Positions 8,553-15,838 of a stretch of DNA of 64,000 bases are shown piece by piece (position 1 is the first letter of the stretch; each line of letters starts with the position of its first letter). A model generated the notes under the pieces. It was not told where the DNA came from and did no database searches. It saw only the letters and a list, made by a program, of their open reading frames with translations. The position numbers and the translations under genes are program-made. This DNA is from Desulfitobacterium sp050251735 (GTDB lineage: Bacteria > Bacillota > Desulfitobacteriia > Desulfitobacteriales > Desulfitobacteriaceae): contig JBFWMF010000006.1 in the NCBI GenBank assembly GCA_050251735.1, positions 1-64,000 of the forward strand. The letters are read 5' to 3'.

Positions 8553-8924
8553 TCAAAGCCACCTGGCAAGCGCGACACCTGTAGAAACCCCAAACAATCC
8601 AACCAGAGTGCTCAACAGAACATAAGAAATCGCGGTCGAATATAATCCCTTTTCTAGTAAAGTGAAAACCTCAAAGCCAAAAGTCGAGAAGGTCGTAAAA
8701 GCTCCGAGAAATCCTACCCCGATTCCTAGTCGCCACTCAGGTGCTAAAGATAGCTTGTCTAGGAAGAAGATATTAATAAAACCCAATAAGAAAGCGCCGC
8801 TAATATTGATAACAAAAGTTGGTAGGGGGAAAACCTGAGTCCAACGGTCTGAAATCCAAAGGCTCAATTCATAACGCGTTAATGCACCTAAGGCGCCGCC
8901 TAACGCAATAACGATGGAAGTCAT
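8553..8924 (-). CDS. crcB: Fluoride channel CrcB/Fluc
   Basis: A small four-helix membrane protein that exports fluoride as an antiparallel dimer. Family motifs are clear: GGALGALTRYELS at the N-terminus, TFVINISGAFLLGF in the second helix and GAFTTFSTFGFE with the fluoride-path Phe and Thr residues. The likely start is ATG 8924, seven bases after GAGGA, giving 123 residues. An upstream in-frame ATG at 8999 would add an unconserved 25-residue extension. Only one crcB is seen, consistent with a dual-topology homodimer. I searched the upstream region for the crcB fluoride riboswitch pattern and did not see it. Confidence 0.9.
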   Translation of the reverse strand: MTSIVIALGGALGALTRYELSLWISDRWTQVFPLPTFVINISGAFLLGFINIFFLDKLSLAPEWRLGIGVGFLGAFTTFSTFGFEVFTLLEKGLYSTAISYVLLSTLVGLFGVSTGVALARWL

Positions 8925-9140
8925 ATAATATTCCTCGCTTATCAAGACTGTAAGATCGTAAATAGCAACTCTCCTGAGAGCTTGAAGTGCTGTAAGCATT
9001 ATACTTGTTCGTATGAAACCTTACAAGTTATTCTTGTTGAGTTATTCTTCTGTTTCTTTTTTAAACAGAACCTCCGACTTCAGGTTTAAGGCCTGTAGTG
9101 ATGCATATGCTTAAATATGGTGCAAAGGAGGGAAGTATTT

Positions 9141-9890
9141 TTGCGTATTATAACCTTATCTCGCAAAGGATTATATCTGAGCATTATAGTTCTTAGCTTA
9201 GTATTACTGGGGGTTAGTATCCGGACCATGGACTTGGCGCTTCCCTCTATTGCTAAGCATCCGGGGACTTACTATTTAGTCCAGACGGAAGAAAAAGTGT
9301 TGGCCTTAACCTTTGATGATGGACCGGATCCTCTTTTTACAGGACATATTCTCGACGTACTTAAAGAAAAAAACGTGAAAGCTACCTTCTTTGTTTTGGG
9401 GATGAATGCCCAAGGCAACCCCGAGTTACTGAAACGAATCAGTGAGGAAGGGCATGAAATAGCAAACCATGGCTACTCACATAGCTATACTCCCACTAAA
9501 TTTGTTTGCGAACTTACACATACAGACGAACTTTTATATGAGCTGCTTCAAAAACGCACTACCTATTACCGCCCGCCGGGGGGGATTATCTCAGAATCTG
9601 TCTTAACAGGAGTAAAGGAACAAGGACACATCTTGACCTTGTGGAGTATTGATAGCAAGGACTGGCAAAATCCGGGACCGCCGCGAATTATCCAAAACGT
9701 GGTCAAGAACAGTTTTCCCGGAGGAATCATCTTGCTTCATGATGGGGGAGAAAGGCGGGAACAAACCATCCAAGCTTTAGGCCCCATTATTGATCAGTTA
9801 AGGGAACAGGGTTATCGCTTTGGGACCGTTTCCGAACTAAGAAATTTTGAGAGTGTTAAACAGGTTCAGAAGAGCAATCCGAAACAATAG
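9141..9890 (+). CDS. Polysaccharide deacetylase family protein (NodB domain)
   Basis: A membrane-anchored carbohydrate esterase of family 4, expected to remove acetyl groups from peptidoglycan or another glycan outside the cell. Residues about 12-30 form an N-terminal hydrophobic anchor. The NodB domain shows TFDDGPD (catalytic Asp and metal Asp), HEIANHGYSHS (metal His pair), YYRPPGG, SIDSKDW and LLHDGG. The preferred start is TTG 9141, eight bases after AAAGGAGGG. ATG 9117 lies upstream of that site, so it would place the ribosome binding site inside the gene. It resembles the sporulation or spore-cortex deacetylases of Firmicutes, but the target cannot be assigned. Confidence 0.87.
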   Translation: MRIITLSRKGLYLSIIVLSLVLLGVSIRTMDLALPSIAKHPGTYYLVQTEEKVLALTFDDGPDPLFTGHILDVLKEKNVKATFFVLGMNAQGNPELLKRISEEGHEIANHGYSHSYTPTKFVCELTHTDELLYELLQKRTTYYRPPGGIISESVLTGVKEQGHILTLWSIDSKDWQNPGPPRIIQNVVKNSFPGGIILLHDGGERREQTIQALGPIIDQLREQGYRFGTVSELRNFESVKQVQKSNPKQ

Positions 9891-9891
9891 A

Positions 9892-9923
9892 ATCCTAGAA
9901 TGCAAGTTTCTAGGATCTTCTTT
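9892..9923 (+). terminator. Likely terminator after polysaccharide deacetylase
   Basis: A nine-base-pair stem, ATCCTAGAA (9892-9900) with TTCTAGGAT (9908-9916), is followed by CTTCTTT. Confidence 0.6.
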
Positions 9924-10012
9924 AACATAGTTGCACGAAGAAGAAAGGTGAACAGAATTTCTTATGTGGAATAAAATACCATATAAAGGAGAGTTGAAAG
10001 GGGGGATCATTA

Positions 10013-10645
10013 GTGCATGGACCATTAGGCGATTATTCATCTTACCCGGATTTTTACCCCTTAAGCTATTCTAGACCTAGTTTTCTTGGTCATATAAAAA
10101 AAGTTGCCCCCGTTATTTCCCAGGAAGCACAACGAATTAACGCAAAAATTACTGCAGCATCTAATGTATGGCTACTGGCACCAGCCACGATAGGGACGGT
10201 AGCTTACTTTATATTCACAACACTTTTTAGGGGATTAGAGGGAGAGAATAATAAGGCGTTAAAAGGGAAGTTAGGTAGTGTTACCTATAGCGCAATAGTG
10301 ACTGCAGGACTAGCTGCTTATGTCTACTCTGTTCTAGTTGTAGCAGATGGACACCTGATGGATATCTATTGGCCTATTGCCGGAGCTATTGCCGTCCAGC
10401 TTATGTATTTTGCTTCGGTTTATACTTGGCTTTACCGTTTGGATAGGAGTAGTTTTACGGATAATATCAAAGATGATCCTATCGAGGAGATCATTACTTT
10501 TATTTACTTTAGTATCACAACCTTTGCTACCACAGGAAGCTCTGTTTTCCCAGAATCCATCACTGCAAGATTATTAGTTGCTTTGCAAGTCCTCTTCTTA
10601 ATCTATTCATTTACCATGGGATTGGTCTTCTTCATAAATCCTTGA
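10013..10645 (+). CDS. Membrane protein with a K+-channel-like pore loop and atypical filter
   Basis: A 210-residue membrane protein with about four hydrophobic segments (near residues 48-70, 88-110, 118-140 and 185-208). Between the last two, about residues 158-185, lies a segment built like the pore helix and filter of two-helix ion channels: TFIYFSITTFATTGSSVFPE followed by SITARLLVALQ. Ion_trans_2-type channels carry TVGYGD at this spot, which is TTGSSVFP here. The GTG start at 10013 has a strong GAAAGGGGGG site seven bases upstream. It lies before a flavodiiron protein, separated by a weak terminator. Assignment to the channel fold rests on motif resemblance only; ion selectivity, if any, is unknown. 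Confidence 0.45.
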   Translation: MHGPLGDYSSYPDFYPLSYSRPSFLGHIKKVAPVISQEAQRINAKITAASNVWLLAPATIGTVAYFIFTTLFRGLEGENNKALKGKLGSVTYSAIVTAGLAAYVYSVLVVADGHLMDIYWPIAGAIAVQLMYFASVYTWLYRLDRSSFTDNIKDDPIEEIITFIYFSITTFATTGSSVFPESITARLLVALQVLFLIYSFTMGLVFFINP

Positions 10646-10658
10646 AAATAGGGTGAGT

Positions 10659-10703
10659 AGGACCGATTTTTCGTCTATGACTAAAATAAAATCGGTCCTT
10701 TGT
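10659..10703 (+). terminator. Weak terminator after the channel-like gene
   Basis: AGGACCGATTTT (10659-10670) pairs with AAAATCGGTCCT (10688-10699) and is followed by TTGTATTGT. The stem lies in the leader of the flavodiiron gene, so read-through control is also possible. Confidence 0.55.
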
Positions 10704-10817
10704 ATTGTACCATTCAGTATAAGTTTTGTTCTCTCATCAATAGGGTTTTCTTTAAAAAACTTGCTTTCGGAGACAATATATATTAAATTGGATTTAATGG
10801 AAGGAGGAATTATAGTA

Positions 10818-12008
10818 ATGTCTTTTAAAATCAATGAAACGATTACATATGTAGGCAAAATTGATTGGGAGCTGCGAAATTTTCATGGGGAAGAGTACAA
10901 AACGAAGAAGGGATCATCCTACAATTCTTATCTCGTTCGAGATGAGAAGACAGTCCTTATTGATACAGTTTGGGAGCCTTTCGGTCGTGAGTTTGTAGCA
11001 AAATTAAAGCAAGAAATTGATTTGCATGAGATTGATTATATTATTATGAACCACAATGAGGTGGATCATAGTGGTGCGCTTCCCTTTCTCATGGAAGAAA
11101 TTCCAGATACGCCAATATATTGTACTGGAAATGGCAAAAAGATTCTTCAAGGTAGCTATCATAAGGACTGGAATTTTGTCGAAGTTAAAACCGGGGATCG
11201 CCTGAATATCGGGAGCCGTGAACTTATCTTCATTGAAGCTCGGATGCTTCATTGGCCGGATACGATGTTTTGCTATTTAACCGGGGATAATATCCTCTTT
11301 AGTAATGATGGTTTCGGTCAACATTTTGCTTCTGAACATATGTATAATGATTTAGTCGATACCGGTGAACTTTATACAGAAGCCCTCAAATACTATGCTA
11401 ATATTCTTGCGCCCTTCAGCAAAATGGTCACTGCAAAAATCAATGAGATTGTGAAGCTGGAGTTACCGATCAATATGATCTGCCCCAGTCATGGGGTGAT
11501 TTGGCGTGACAATCCGTTGCAGATTGTTCACAAATATCTAGAGTGGGCTAATGACTACCAAGAAGATCAAGTCACCATCATTTATGATACGATGTGGAAC
11601 GCCACTCGGAAAATGGCAGAATCCATTGCTGCCGGAATTCGTGTGGCTAATCCGAATCTCACCGTCAAGCTGTTTAATTCTGCCCGTTCCGATACGACGG
11701 AAATTATCGGTGAGGTGTTCCGCTCCAAAGCAATCGCCGTCGGATCCCCTACTGTGAATAATGGCTACCTTTCTTCCATAGCTGCGATTATGGAAGAGAT
11801 CAAAGGGTTGAAGTTTAAGAATAAAAAGGGAGTTGCCTTTGGAAGTTATGGGTGGAGTGGCGAAGCCACTAAGCTTTTAAGTGAGGAACTGAAAAAGGGC
11901 GGGTTTGAAGTAATCGATGATGGAGTCCGCCTTATGTGGACACCTGATGAAAGTGAACTTGCCCAGAGCGTAGAGTTAGGAAAACGTATTGCCCGAAATC
12001 TTCAATAA
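10818..12008 (+). CDS. fprA: Flavodiiron protein (FprA family A-type flavoprotein)
   Basis: A 396-residue soluble flavodiiron protein that reduces oxygen to water, or nitric oxide to nitrous oxide, using electrons from rubredoxin or a related donor. The N-terminal metallo-beta-lactamase domain has the diiron set His79, Glu81 and Asp83 in HNEVDHSG, then His145 in MLHWPD, Asp164 in SNDGFG and the late His of CPSHG. The C-terminal flavodoxin domain begins near residue 250 with TIIYDTMWNATRKMAE. There is no fused rubredoxin domain. The open frame extends upstream, but ATG 10818 ten bases after AAGGAGG is the real start. Together with cytochrome bd and superoxide dismutase it forms the oxygen defence seen in this window. 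Confidence 0.93.
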   Translation: MSFKINETITYVGKIDWELRNFHGEEYKTKKGSSYNSYLVRDEKTVLIDTVWEPFGREFVAKLKQEIDLHEIDYIIMNHNEVDHSGALPFLMEEIPDTPIYCTGNGKKILQGSYHKDWNFVEVKTGDRLNIGSRELIFIEARMLHWPDTMFCYLTGDNILFSNDGFGQHFASEHMYNDLVDTGELYTEALKYYANILAPFSKMVTAKINEIVKLELPINMICPSHGVIWRDNPLQIVHKYLEWANDYQEDQVTIIYDTMWNATRKMAESIAAGIRVANPNLTVKLFNSARSDTTEIIGEVFRSKAIAVGSPTVNNGYLSSIAAIMEEIKGLKFKNKKGVAFGSYGWSGEATKLLSEELKKGGFEVIDDGVRLMWTPDESELAQSVELGKRIARNLQ

Positions 12009-12030
12009 CAGTAGCTTTTGAACAGCAATA

Positions 12031-12062
12031 AACGCGGCTGCCTTAGGTAGCCGCGTTTTGTT
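12031..12062 (+). terminator. Terminator of the flavodiiron gene
   Basis: AACGCGGCT (12031-12039) pairs with AGCCGCGTT (12049-12057), followed by TTGTT. Confidence 0.82.
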
Positions 12063-12076
12063 AATATGAACACTAT

Positions 12077-12230
12077 TTAGTCTGCAGAATCGGTAGCCTC
12101 ATCACCTATGGGTGCATTAACGGAATCCATGTCTTTTCCATAGAGTACTCCAGGTACAAAACCGTTATTCCTAGCTTGCTTGGGCTTTTCGTTCCTTTCA
12201 ATAGCCTGAATTGCATAACAAATTTTGCTT
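12077..12230 (-). pseudogene. Remnant of a ribosomal protein L25/Ctc-like gene
   Basis: The 450-base stretch between the flavodiiron terminator and the hemolysin III gene has no intact gene. On the minus strand from about 12211 to the stop at 12077 it reads IQAIERNEKPKQARNNGFVP then GVLYGKD, which matches the N-terminal RNA-binding strand of L25/Ctc proteins, where R-x-x-G-F-V-P-G-V-L-Y-G is the hallmark. After this comes only a short acidic tail (NAPIGDEATDSAD) and a stop, so the body of the protein is missing. No start codon is in frame, because stops lie just upstream near 12232. Further out (12235-12506) are short out-of-phase open stretches on the same strand that I cannot identify. Confidence 0.6.
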
Positions 12231-12506
12231 TTCTACTAACCTCGTGGTTAAGCTCCTCATTTTTGCGCAATGTTTCACGAGCATGAGTTGTAACCGTTCA
12301 TCTCCTTGCCAATATAAACTAGATAAAGGAGTTTCCCAGTATGGAGCTTTTATTAGTACAACTATTTGTTAGTAGGAACAATATCAAGTTTATCTTCTTT
12401 AACTAGGATGTCAAAGTCCAAAGGTCTTGGTAATCTAAGGATAAAGCAACTTACGACTTGTAAGGTTCCAAGAAGTTGTCTTTTCGAATTATTGCTCCTA
12501 AATCGG

Positions 12507-13151
12507 TTAACTGGCCATAGGTACTATATAGATGAGAACCATCAAGAAATGAATCAAAGTCCCTGCAGCGATAAAAATGTGGAATATTTCGTGAAAGCCA
12601 AGATGCAGACGAGGAATTCGCAAGATCTTAGCTGCATAAATGATAGCTCCTACTGTATACATTACCCCGCCGACCACCATCATGATTAGAGCTCCTAAGG
12701 GTAGGTTATGGACCAGTTGGACAATCGGCACCAAGGCGATCCAGCCCAGAGTAACATAAAAAGCCGTCGATACATAGCGAGGGGCATTAATAAACCATAT
12801 CTTTAAGAGGATTCCTATTAGGACAAGAGTCCATACGGCTATGAGCATGGCCCAGCGCCAAGCCCCTTCCAACCCATAGTAAAAGACTGGGGTATAGGAT
12901 CCACCGATCAGGACATAGATCATCATATGGTCAACCTTGCGTAAGAGCAGTTCTTTTTTTGGTGTGCAGGGTAAAGCATGATACAGAGAACTTGTGCCAT
13001 ATAACGCGATGACGCTTAATCCGTAGACGGCCATGGTAATGGTTTTAGAGAGACTTCCGTAAGATAGGAGTAGTAAAGAAACTAGGCCAAACCAAGCAGC
13101 CACAAAAGGAATAAAATGAGTCAGGGCATTCATGGGTTCTTTGATTTTCAT
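12507..13151 (-). CDS. Hemolysin III / PAQR-family membrane protein
   Basis: A seven-helix integral membrane protein of the hemolysin III (YqfA, PAQR) family. Members carry a zinc site and have been linked to membrane lipid homeostasis; haemolysis is not their general role. Motifs visible are SSLYHAL in an early helix, RKVDHMMIY, and the closing FHEIFHIFIAAGTLIHF with the paired metal His residues. ATG 13151, seven bases after AAGGGGG, gives 214 residues. The longer frame from ATG 13190 has no binding site. It is a single-gene unit between unrelated neighbours, and I see no regulatory site. Confidence 0.87.
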   Translation of the reverse strand: MKIKEPMNALTHFIPFVAAWFGLVSLLLLSYGSLSKTITMAVYGLSVIALYGTSSLYHALPCTPKKELLLRKVDHMMIYVLIGGSYTPVFYYGLEGAWRWAMLIAVWTLVLIGILLKIWFINAPRYVSTAFYVTLGWIALVPIVQLVHNLPLGALIMMVVGGVMYTVGAIIYAAKILRIPRLHLGFHEIFHIFIAAGTLIHFLMVLIYIVPMAS

Positions 13152-13425
13152 CGGAGTCCCCCTTATCTTCGAGCACGGATTTTTATACATTATACTTTAA
13201 TTCTAAACATTTTAAGGTGAGAAGACAACAGAAATAACGCCATCTTTCAAACTATGTTTAAGCTAAAGAACAAAAAAGTGCATTCCTCGGCTAGATTACC
13301 ATGAGAGTGCTCGTTGGGAGGTTAAGGAAAAAACAGACAGGCAGCCTATGAGTTGTTAGGAAACCTATGCGTTGGACCCCATCATCTTCAATAATATGGG
13401 AAAGCACTATCTCAGTTCTTGTACC

Positions 13426-13656
13426 CTAGTTAAGATACTTTTTGATATCTTCCGTTGAAGGCACTCTGCCCATGACTTTAACTTGATCATTAACCACAAG
13501 AGCCGGTGTTTTCATGACTCCATAGGACATGATGGTTTGAAGATCTTCAACTTTTTCGACAACAGCTTCAAGCCCTAATTCTTTAACCGCTTCTTTGGCA
13601 TTTGCCTCGAGTTTTTTACAATTTGCACAACCTGTTCCTAAAACTTTAATTATCAT
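13426..13656 (-). CDS. Small thioredoxin/glutaredoxin-like redox protein
   Basis: A 76-residue thioredoxin-fold protein of the MTH895/TM0996 type, often called redox-active disulfide protein 2. The redox motif is CANC at residues 10-13 (GTGCANCKKLE), and KTPALVVND includes the cis-proline loop. ATG 13656 follows AAGGGAGA at eight bases; an open extension upstream is not needed. It is the third gene of an operon after an ArsR regulator and a DUF318-type permease. In other bacteria this combination accompanies metalloid or heavy-metal handling, so it probably reduces a permease cysteine or a bound metalloid (inference). Confidence 0.87.
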   Translation of the reverse strand: MIIKVLGTGCANCKKLEANAKEAVKELGLEAVVEKVEDLQTIMSYGVMKTPALVVNDQVKVMGRVPSTEDIKKYLN

Positions 13657-13712
13657 TTTAATTTCTCCCTTCGAATTTAAAATTAGCAATTGCGTAGTGA
13701 CCCTTTTTGACA

Positions 13713-14717
13713 TCACATTAGCAAATAACCATAAATATTAAAGGTATATCCGATAATAAGAATTCCTACCAAAACAACACCGACGAAAATGGCGAGAAGC
13801 TTCATTTTGACTACTCTTTTTAGCATAATCAATGAAGGAAGGGACAATGCAGTAACAGCCATCATGAAGGATAGTGCGGTTCCAAGGCCAACACCTCTTA
13901 AGACGAGAGCTTCAGCGATAGGTAATGTTCCAAAAATATCAGCATACATGGGGATGCCTACAAAAGTGGCAAGTAAAACAGAGTACCATTTGTCCTGTCC
14001 CAAAACAGCTGAGATAATGGACTGAGGAATCCAGTTATGAATGGCGGCCCCGATTCCGACACCGATGAGAATGTACAACCAAACTCTTTTAATAATATCT
14101 AAAACTTGGTTTTTTGAATATTGAATCCGGTCCTTAGTGGTTAGTTCTTCTTGTTCAACCTCGGCCATTTTATTGCTAAGCACAAAAGGCTCGACATACT
14201 TTTCTAATTTTGACTTCCCAATAATGGTCCCACCAATAACAGCAAGGATAAGTCCTACTACAACGTAAGCGATAGCGATTTTCCAGTTAAAGATACTTGC
14301 CAGCAAAATAACAGAAGCTAAATCGACAAGTGGAGACGAGATGAGGAACGAAAAAGTTACACCTAGAGGTAGGCCGGCACTGGTAAAGCCTATAAAGAGG
14401 GGTATGGAGGAACACGAACAAAAGGGAGTCACAGTACCTAGAAGTGCACCAAGAATATTCCCGGAGATTCCATTAAATCTGCCGAGGATTTTCTTGGTTC
14501 TTTCAGGAGGGAAATAGCTTTGAATATAGGAAATGATAAATATTAGTACAGATAGCAGGATGAATATTTTAATGACATCGTAGATGAAAAAGTGAATACT
14601 GCCGCCTAAACGATCAGAGATGCTAAGTCCAAACACATTTTCAACTAAGCCTTGAACTAAATCTGAAAGCCATTGCATTTTTAATAGTTGGTTATTTAAC
14701 CATTCGAAAATAAACAT
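13713..14717 (-). CDS. Permease of the UPF0718/DUF318 (ArsP-like) family
   Basis: A 334-residue membrane permease with about eight helices split into two halves by a charged loop (about residues 165-205). The conserved cysteine motif TPFCSCSSIPLF lies near residues 96-107, and the second half has the matching GIPMYADIFGTLPIAEAL helix. Some relatives (ArsP) export trivalent organoarsenicals through such cysteines, while others have no known substrate. It follows an ArsR regulator with a CVC metal motif and precedes a thioredoxin-like protein, so a thiol-reactive metalloid is the most likely cargo. I do not assign the substrate. Confidence 0.8.
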   Translation of the reverse strand: MFIFEWLNNQLLKMQWLSDLVQGLVENVFGLSISDRLGGSIHFFIYDVIKIFILLSVLIFIISYIQSYFPPERTKKILGRFNGISGNILGALLGTVTPFCSCSSIPLFIGFTSAGLPLGVTFSFLISSPLVDLASVILLASIFNWKIAIAYVVVGLILAVIGGTIIGKSKLEKYVEPFVLSNKMAEVEQEELTTKDRIQYSKNQVLDIIKRVWLYILIGVGIGAAIHNWIPQSIISAVLGQDKWYSVLLATFVGIPMYADIFGTLPIAEALVLRGVGLGTALSFMMAVTALSLPSLIMLKRVVKMKLLAIFVGVVLVGILIIGYTFNIYGYLLM

Positions 14718-14761
14718 GATAACCCGACTCCTCCTTATAAACTTAACGCCTCATTTGTTGA

Positions 14762-15115
14762 TTAATCCTCTTTAAGATTACAGCAAGCATTAAGATATAG
14801 TTCCTTGTCTTCGAGGCGATTTTGATCGGTGATCAGTTGAGGGTAAGATTGCAGGTTCTCCAAAATACTCCTTAAGATAATATTAAGAAGTTGGTTTTCC
14901 ATTTTTAACGAATAAAATACGAATTTTTCTTTTCTCTCATCCGAAACAAGATTTGTGTCTCTCAGTTTGGACAAACTTCTTGAAATTTTGGGTTGTGGAA
15001 GATCTAATACTCCACTAAGCTCACATACACAGAGTTCCTCTTGGTATAAGAGAATGATTATCCTTAAACGAGTTTCGTCAGACAAAATCTTAAATATATT
15101 AGTTAATGCTGTCAT
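14762..15115 (-). CDS. arsR: ArsR-family metal-sensing repressor
   Basis: A 117-residue winged-helix repressor. The N-terminal helix-turn-helix region contains DETRLRIIILLY and ELCVCELSGVL. The CVC pair in the recognition-helix region is the As(III)/Sb(III) sensing motif of classical ArsR, and a vicinal cysteine pair near the C-terminus (NACCNL) may supply a further ligand. ATG 15115 follows AAGGAGA. It is the first gene of the arsR-permease-thioredoxin operon and should repress it until metalloid binds. A near-ideal promoter and a 12-base palindrome lie directly upstream. Confidence 0.9.
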   Translation of the reverse strand: MTALTNIFKILSDETRLRIIILLYQEELCVCELSGVLDLPQPKISRSLSKLRDTNLVSDERKEKFVFYSLKMENQLLNIILRSILENLQSYPQLITDQNRLEDKELYLNACCNLKED

Positions 15116-15131
15116 AATTTATCTCCTTATC

Positions 15132-15187
15132 TGCATATATGCATTAGTGGATATGAAAAGTATAGTACTACGAAAAGATATAGTCAA
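15132..15187 (-). promoter_or_regulatory. arsR operon promoter and palindromic operator
   Basis: Read on the minus strand, TTGACT (15187-15182), a 17-base spacer and TATACT (15164-15159) form a strong sigma-A-type promoter with a start near 15152. The palindrome TGCATATATGCA at 15132-15143 lies in the first transcribed bases, about 17 bases before the arsR ATG, a natural place for ArsR autorepression. Confidence 0.72.
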
Positions 15188-15317
15188 TATGAAATTATTT
15201 AATAATATTCCCACACCAAGACCGAATCAGGTAAGCACTTGTTTTATAAAAATTGAATTTCCAACAAAGACATACTAAATCGTGAATTGATTAATATTTT
15301 GCTAACGGTCTGAAACA

Positions 15318-15339
15318 ATTACGAAGCATGCTTCGTAAT
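15318..15339. promoter_or_regulatory. Perfect 22-base palindrome upstream of the pspC gene
   Basis: The half ATTACGAAGCA at 15318-15328 is followed by its exact reverse complement to 15339, with no central spacer. It lies 40 bases before the pspC start and 27 bases before its ribosome binding site. No T-run follows, so a terminator is unlikely. A dimeric repressor or activator operator, or an RNA stem in the leader, are the options. Confidence 0.5.
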
Positions 15340-15378
15340 AAGGGTGTAAGAGAAAAAAGATTCACGGAGGGATATTTA

Positions 15379-15837
15379 ATGACAGATAAATTATACCGCT
15401 CAGTAGCGGATAAAAAACTGGGAGGAGTTTGCGGGGGGCTCGCTGAGTACTTCGATATCGACTCAACCATAATTCGCTTAGTAGTACTGCTTACTTTTTT
15501 AATGGGGGGTGTAGGACTGCCCCTTTATATTGTGGCTTGGGTTGTGATTCCCGAGAACCCGAACTACCGATCAGGGGCCGCTTACCGAAATAGTGGGAAT
15601 GCAGTAGATGAAATGAAAGAAAGCGTTAAGGACCTCGGAAGTTCAGCTCAAAGCTTTGCCCATGATTTTAAGGCGGTTAATCCGTCTCAAAGAAAGAGGT
15701 ATATCGGAATTGGTTTAATGATCCTCGGAGTCATTTTTCTACTGGACCAATGGTTTCCCTTCTTCTTTGATTGGGGAAAAATGTGGCCTCTGGTGTTAAT
15801 CCTAATGGGTATCGGAATCATTTTGAGGAGGGACTAG
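15379..15837 (+). CDS. PspC-domain membrane protein
   Basis: A 152-residue membrane protein with an N-terminal PspC domain (about residues 4-60: LYRSVADKKLGGVCGGLAEY, then one hydrophobic helix). A linker follows, and then a second membrane segment (about 115-150) of the DUF5668/LiaI type, with GLMILGVIFLLDQ. PspC proteins of Firmicutes take part in envelope stress sensing. ATG 15379 follows GGAGGG by seven bases; the longer frame from 15328 lacks a site. The next gene starts one base after its stop, so both are one operon, headed by a 22-base palindrome. Confidence 0.87.
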   Translation: MTDKLYRSVADKKLGGVCGGLAEYFDIDSTIIRLVVLLTFLMGGVGLPLYIVAWVVIPENPNYRSGAAYRNSGNAVDEMKESVKDLGSSAQSFAHDFKAVNPSQRKRYIGIGLMILGVIFLLDQWFPFFFDWGKMWPLVLILMGIGIILRRD

Positions 15838-15838
15838 G

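Noticed and set aside
8925..9116. Possible fluoride riboswitch upstream of crcB
   Set aside because: The conserved GGNGATGG-type start and pseudoknot elements of the crcB motif were not found on the minus strand in this region.
12366..12689. 107-codon plus-strand frame over the decayed region and hemolysin III
   Set aside because: It is largely antisense to the hemolysin III gene, lacks a ribosome binding site and has no protein-like features. The L25 remnant on the other strand is the better reading.
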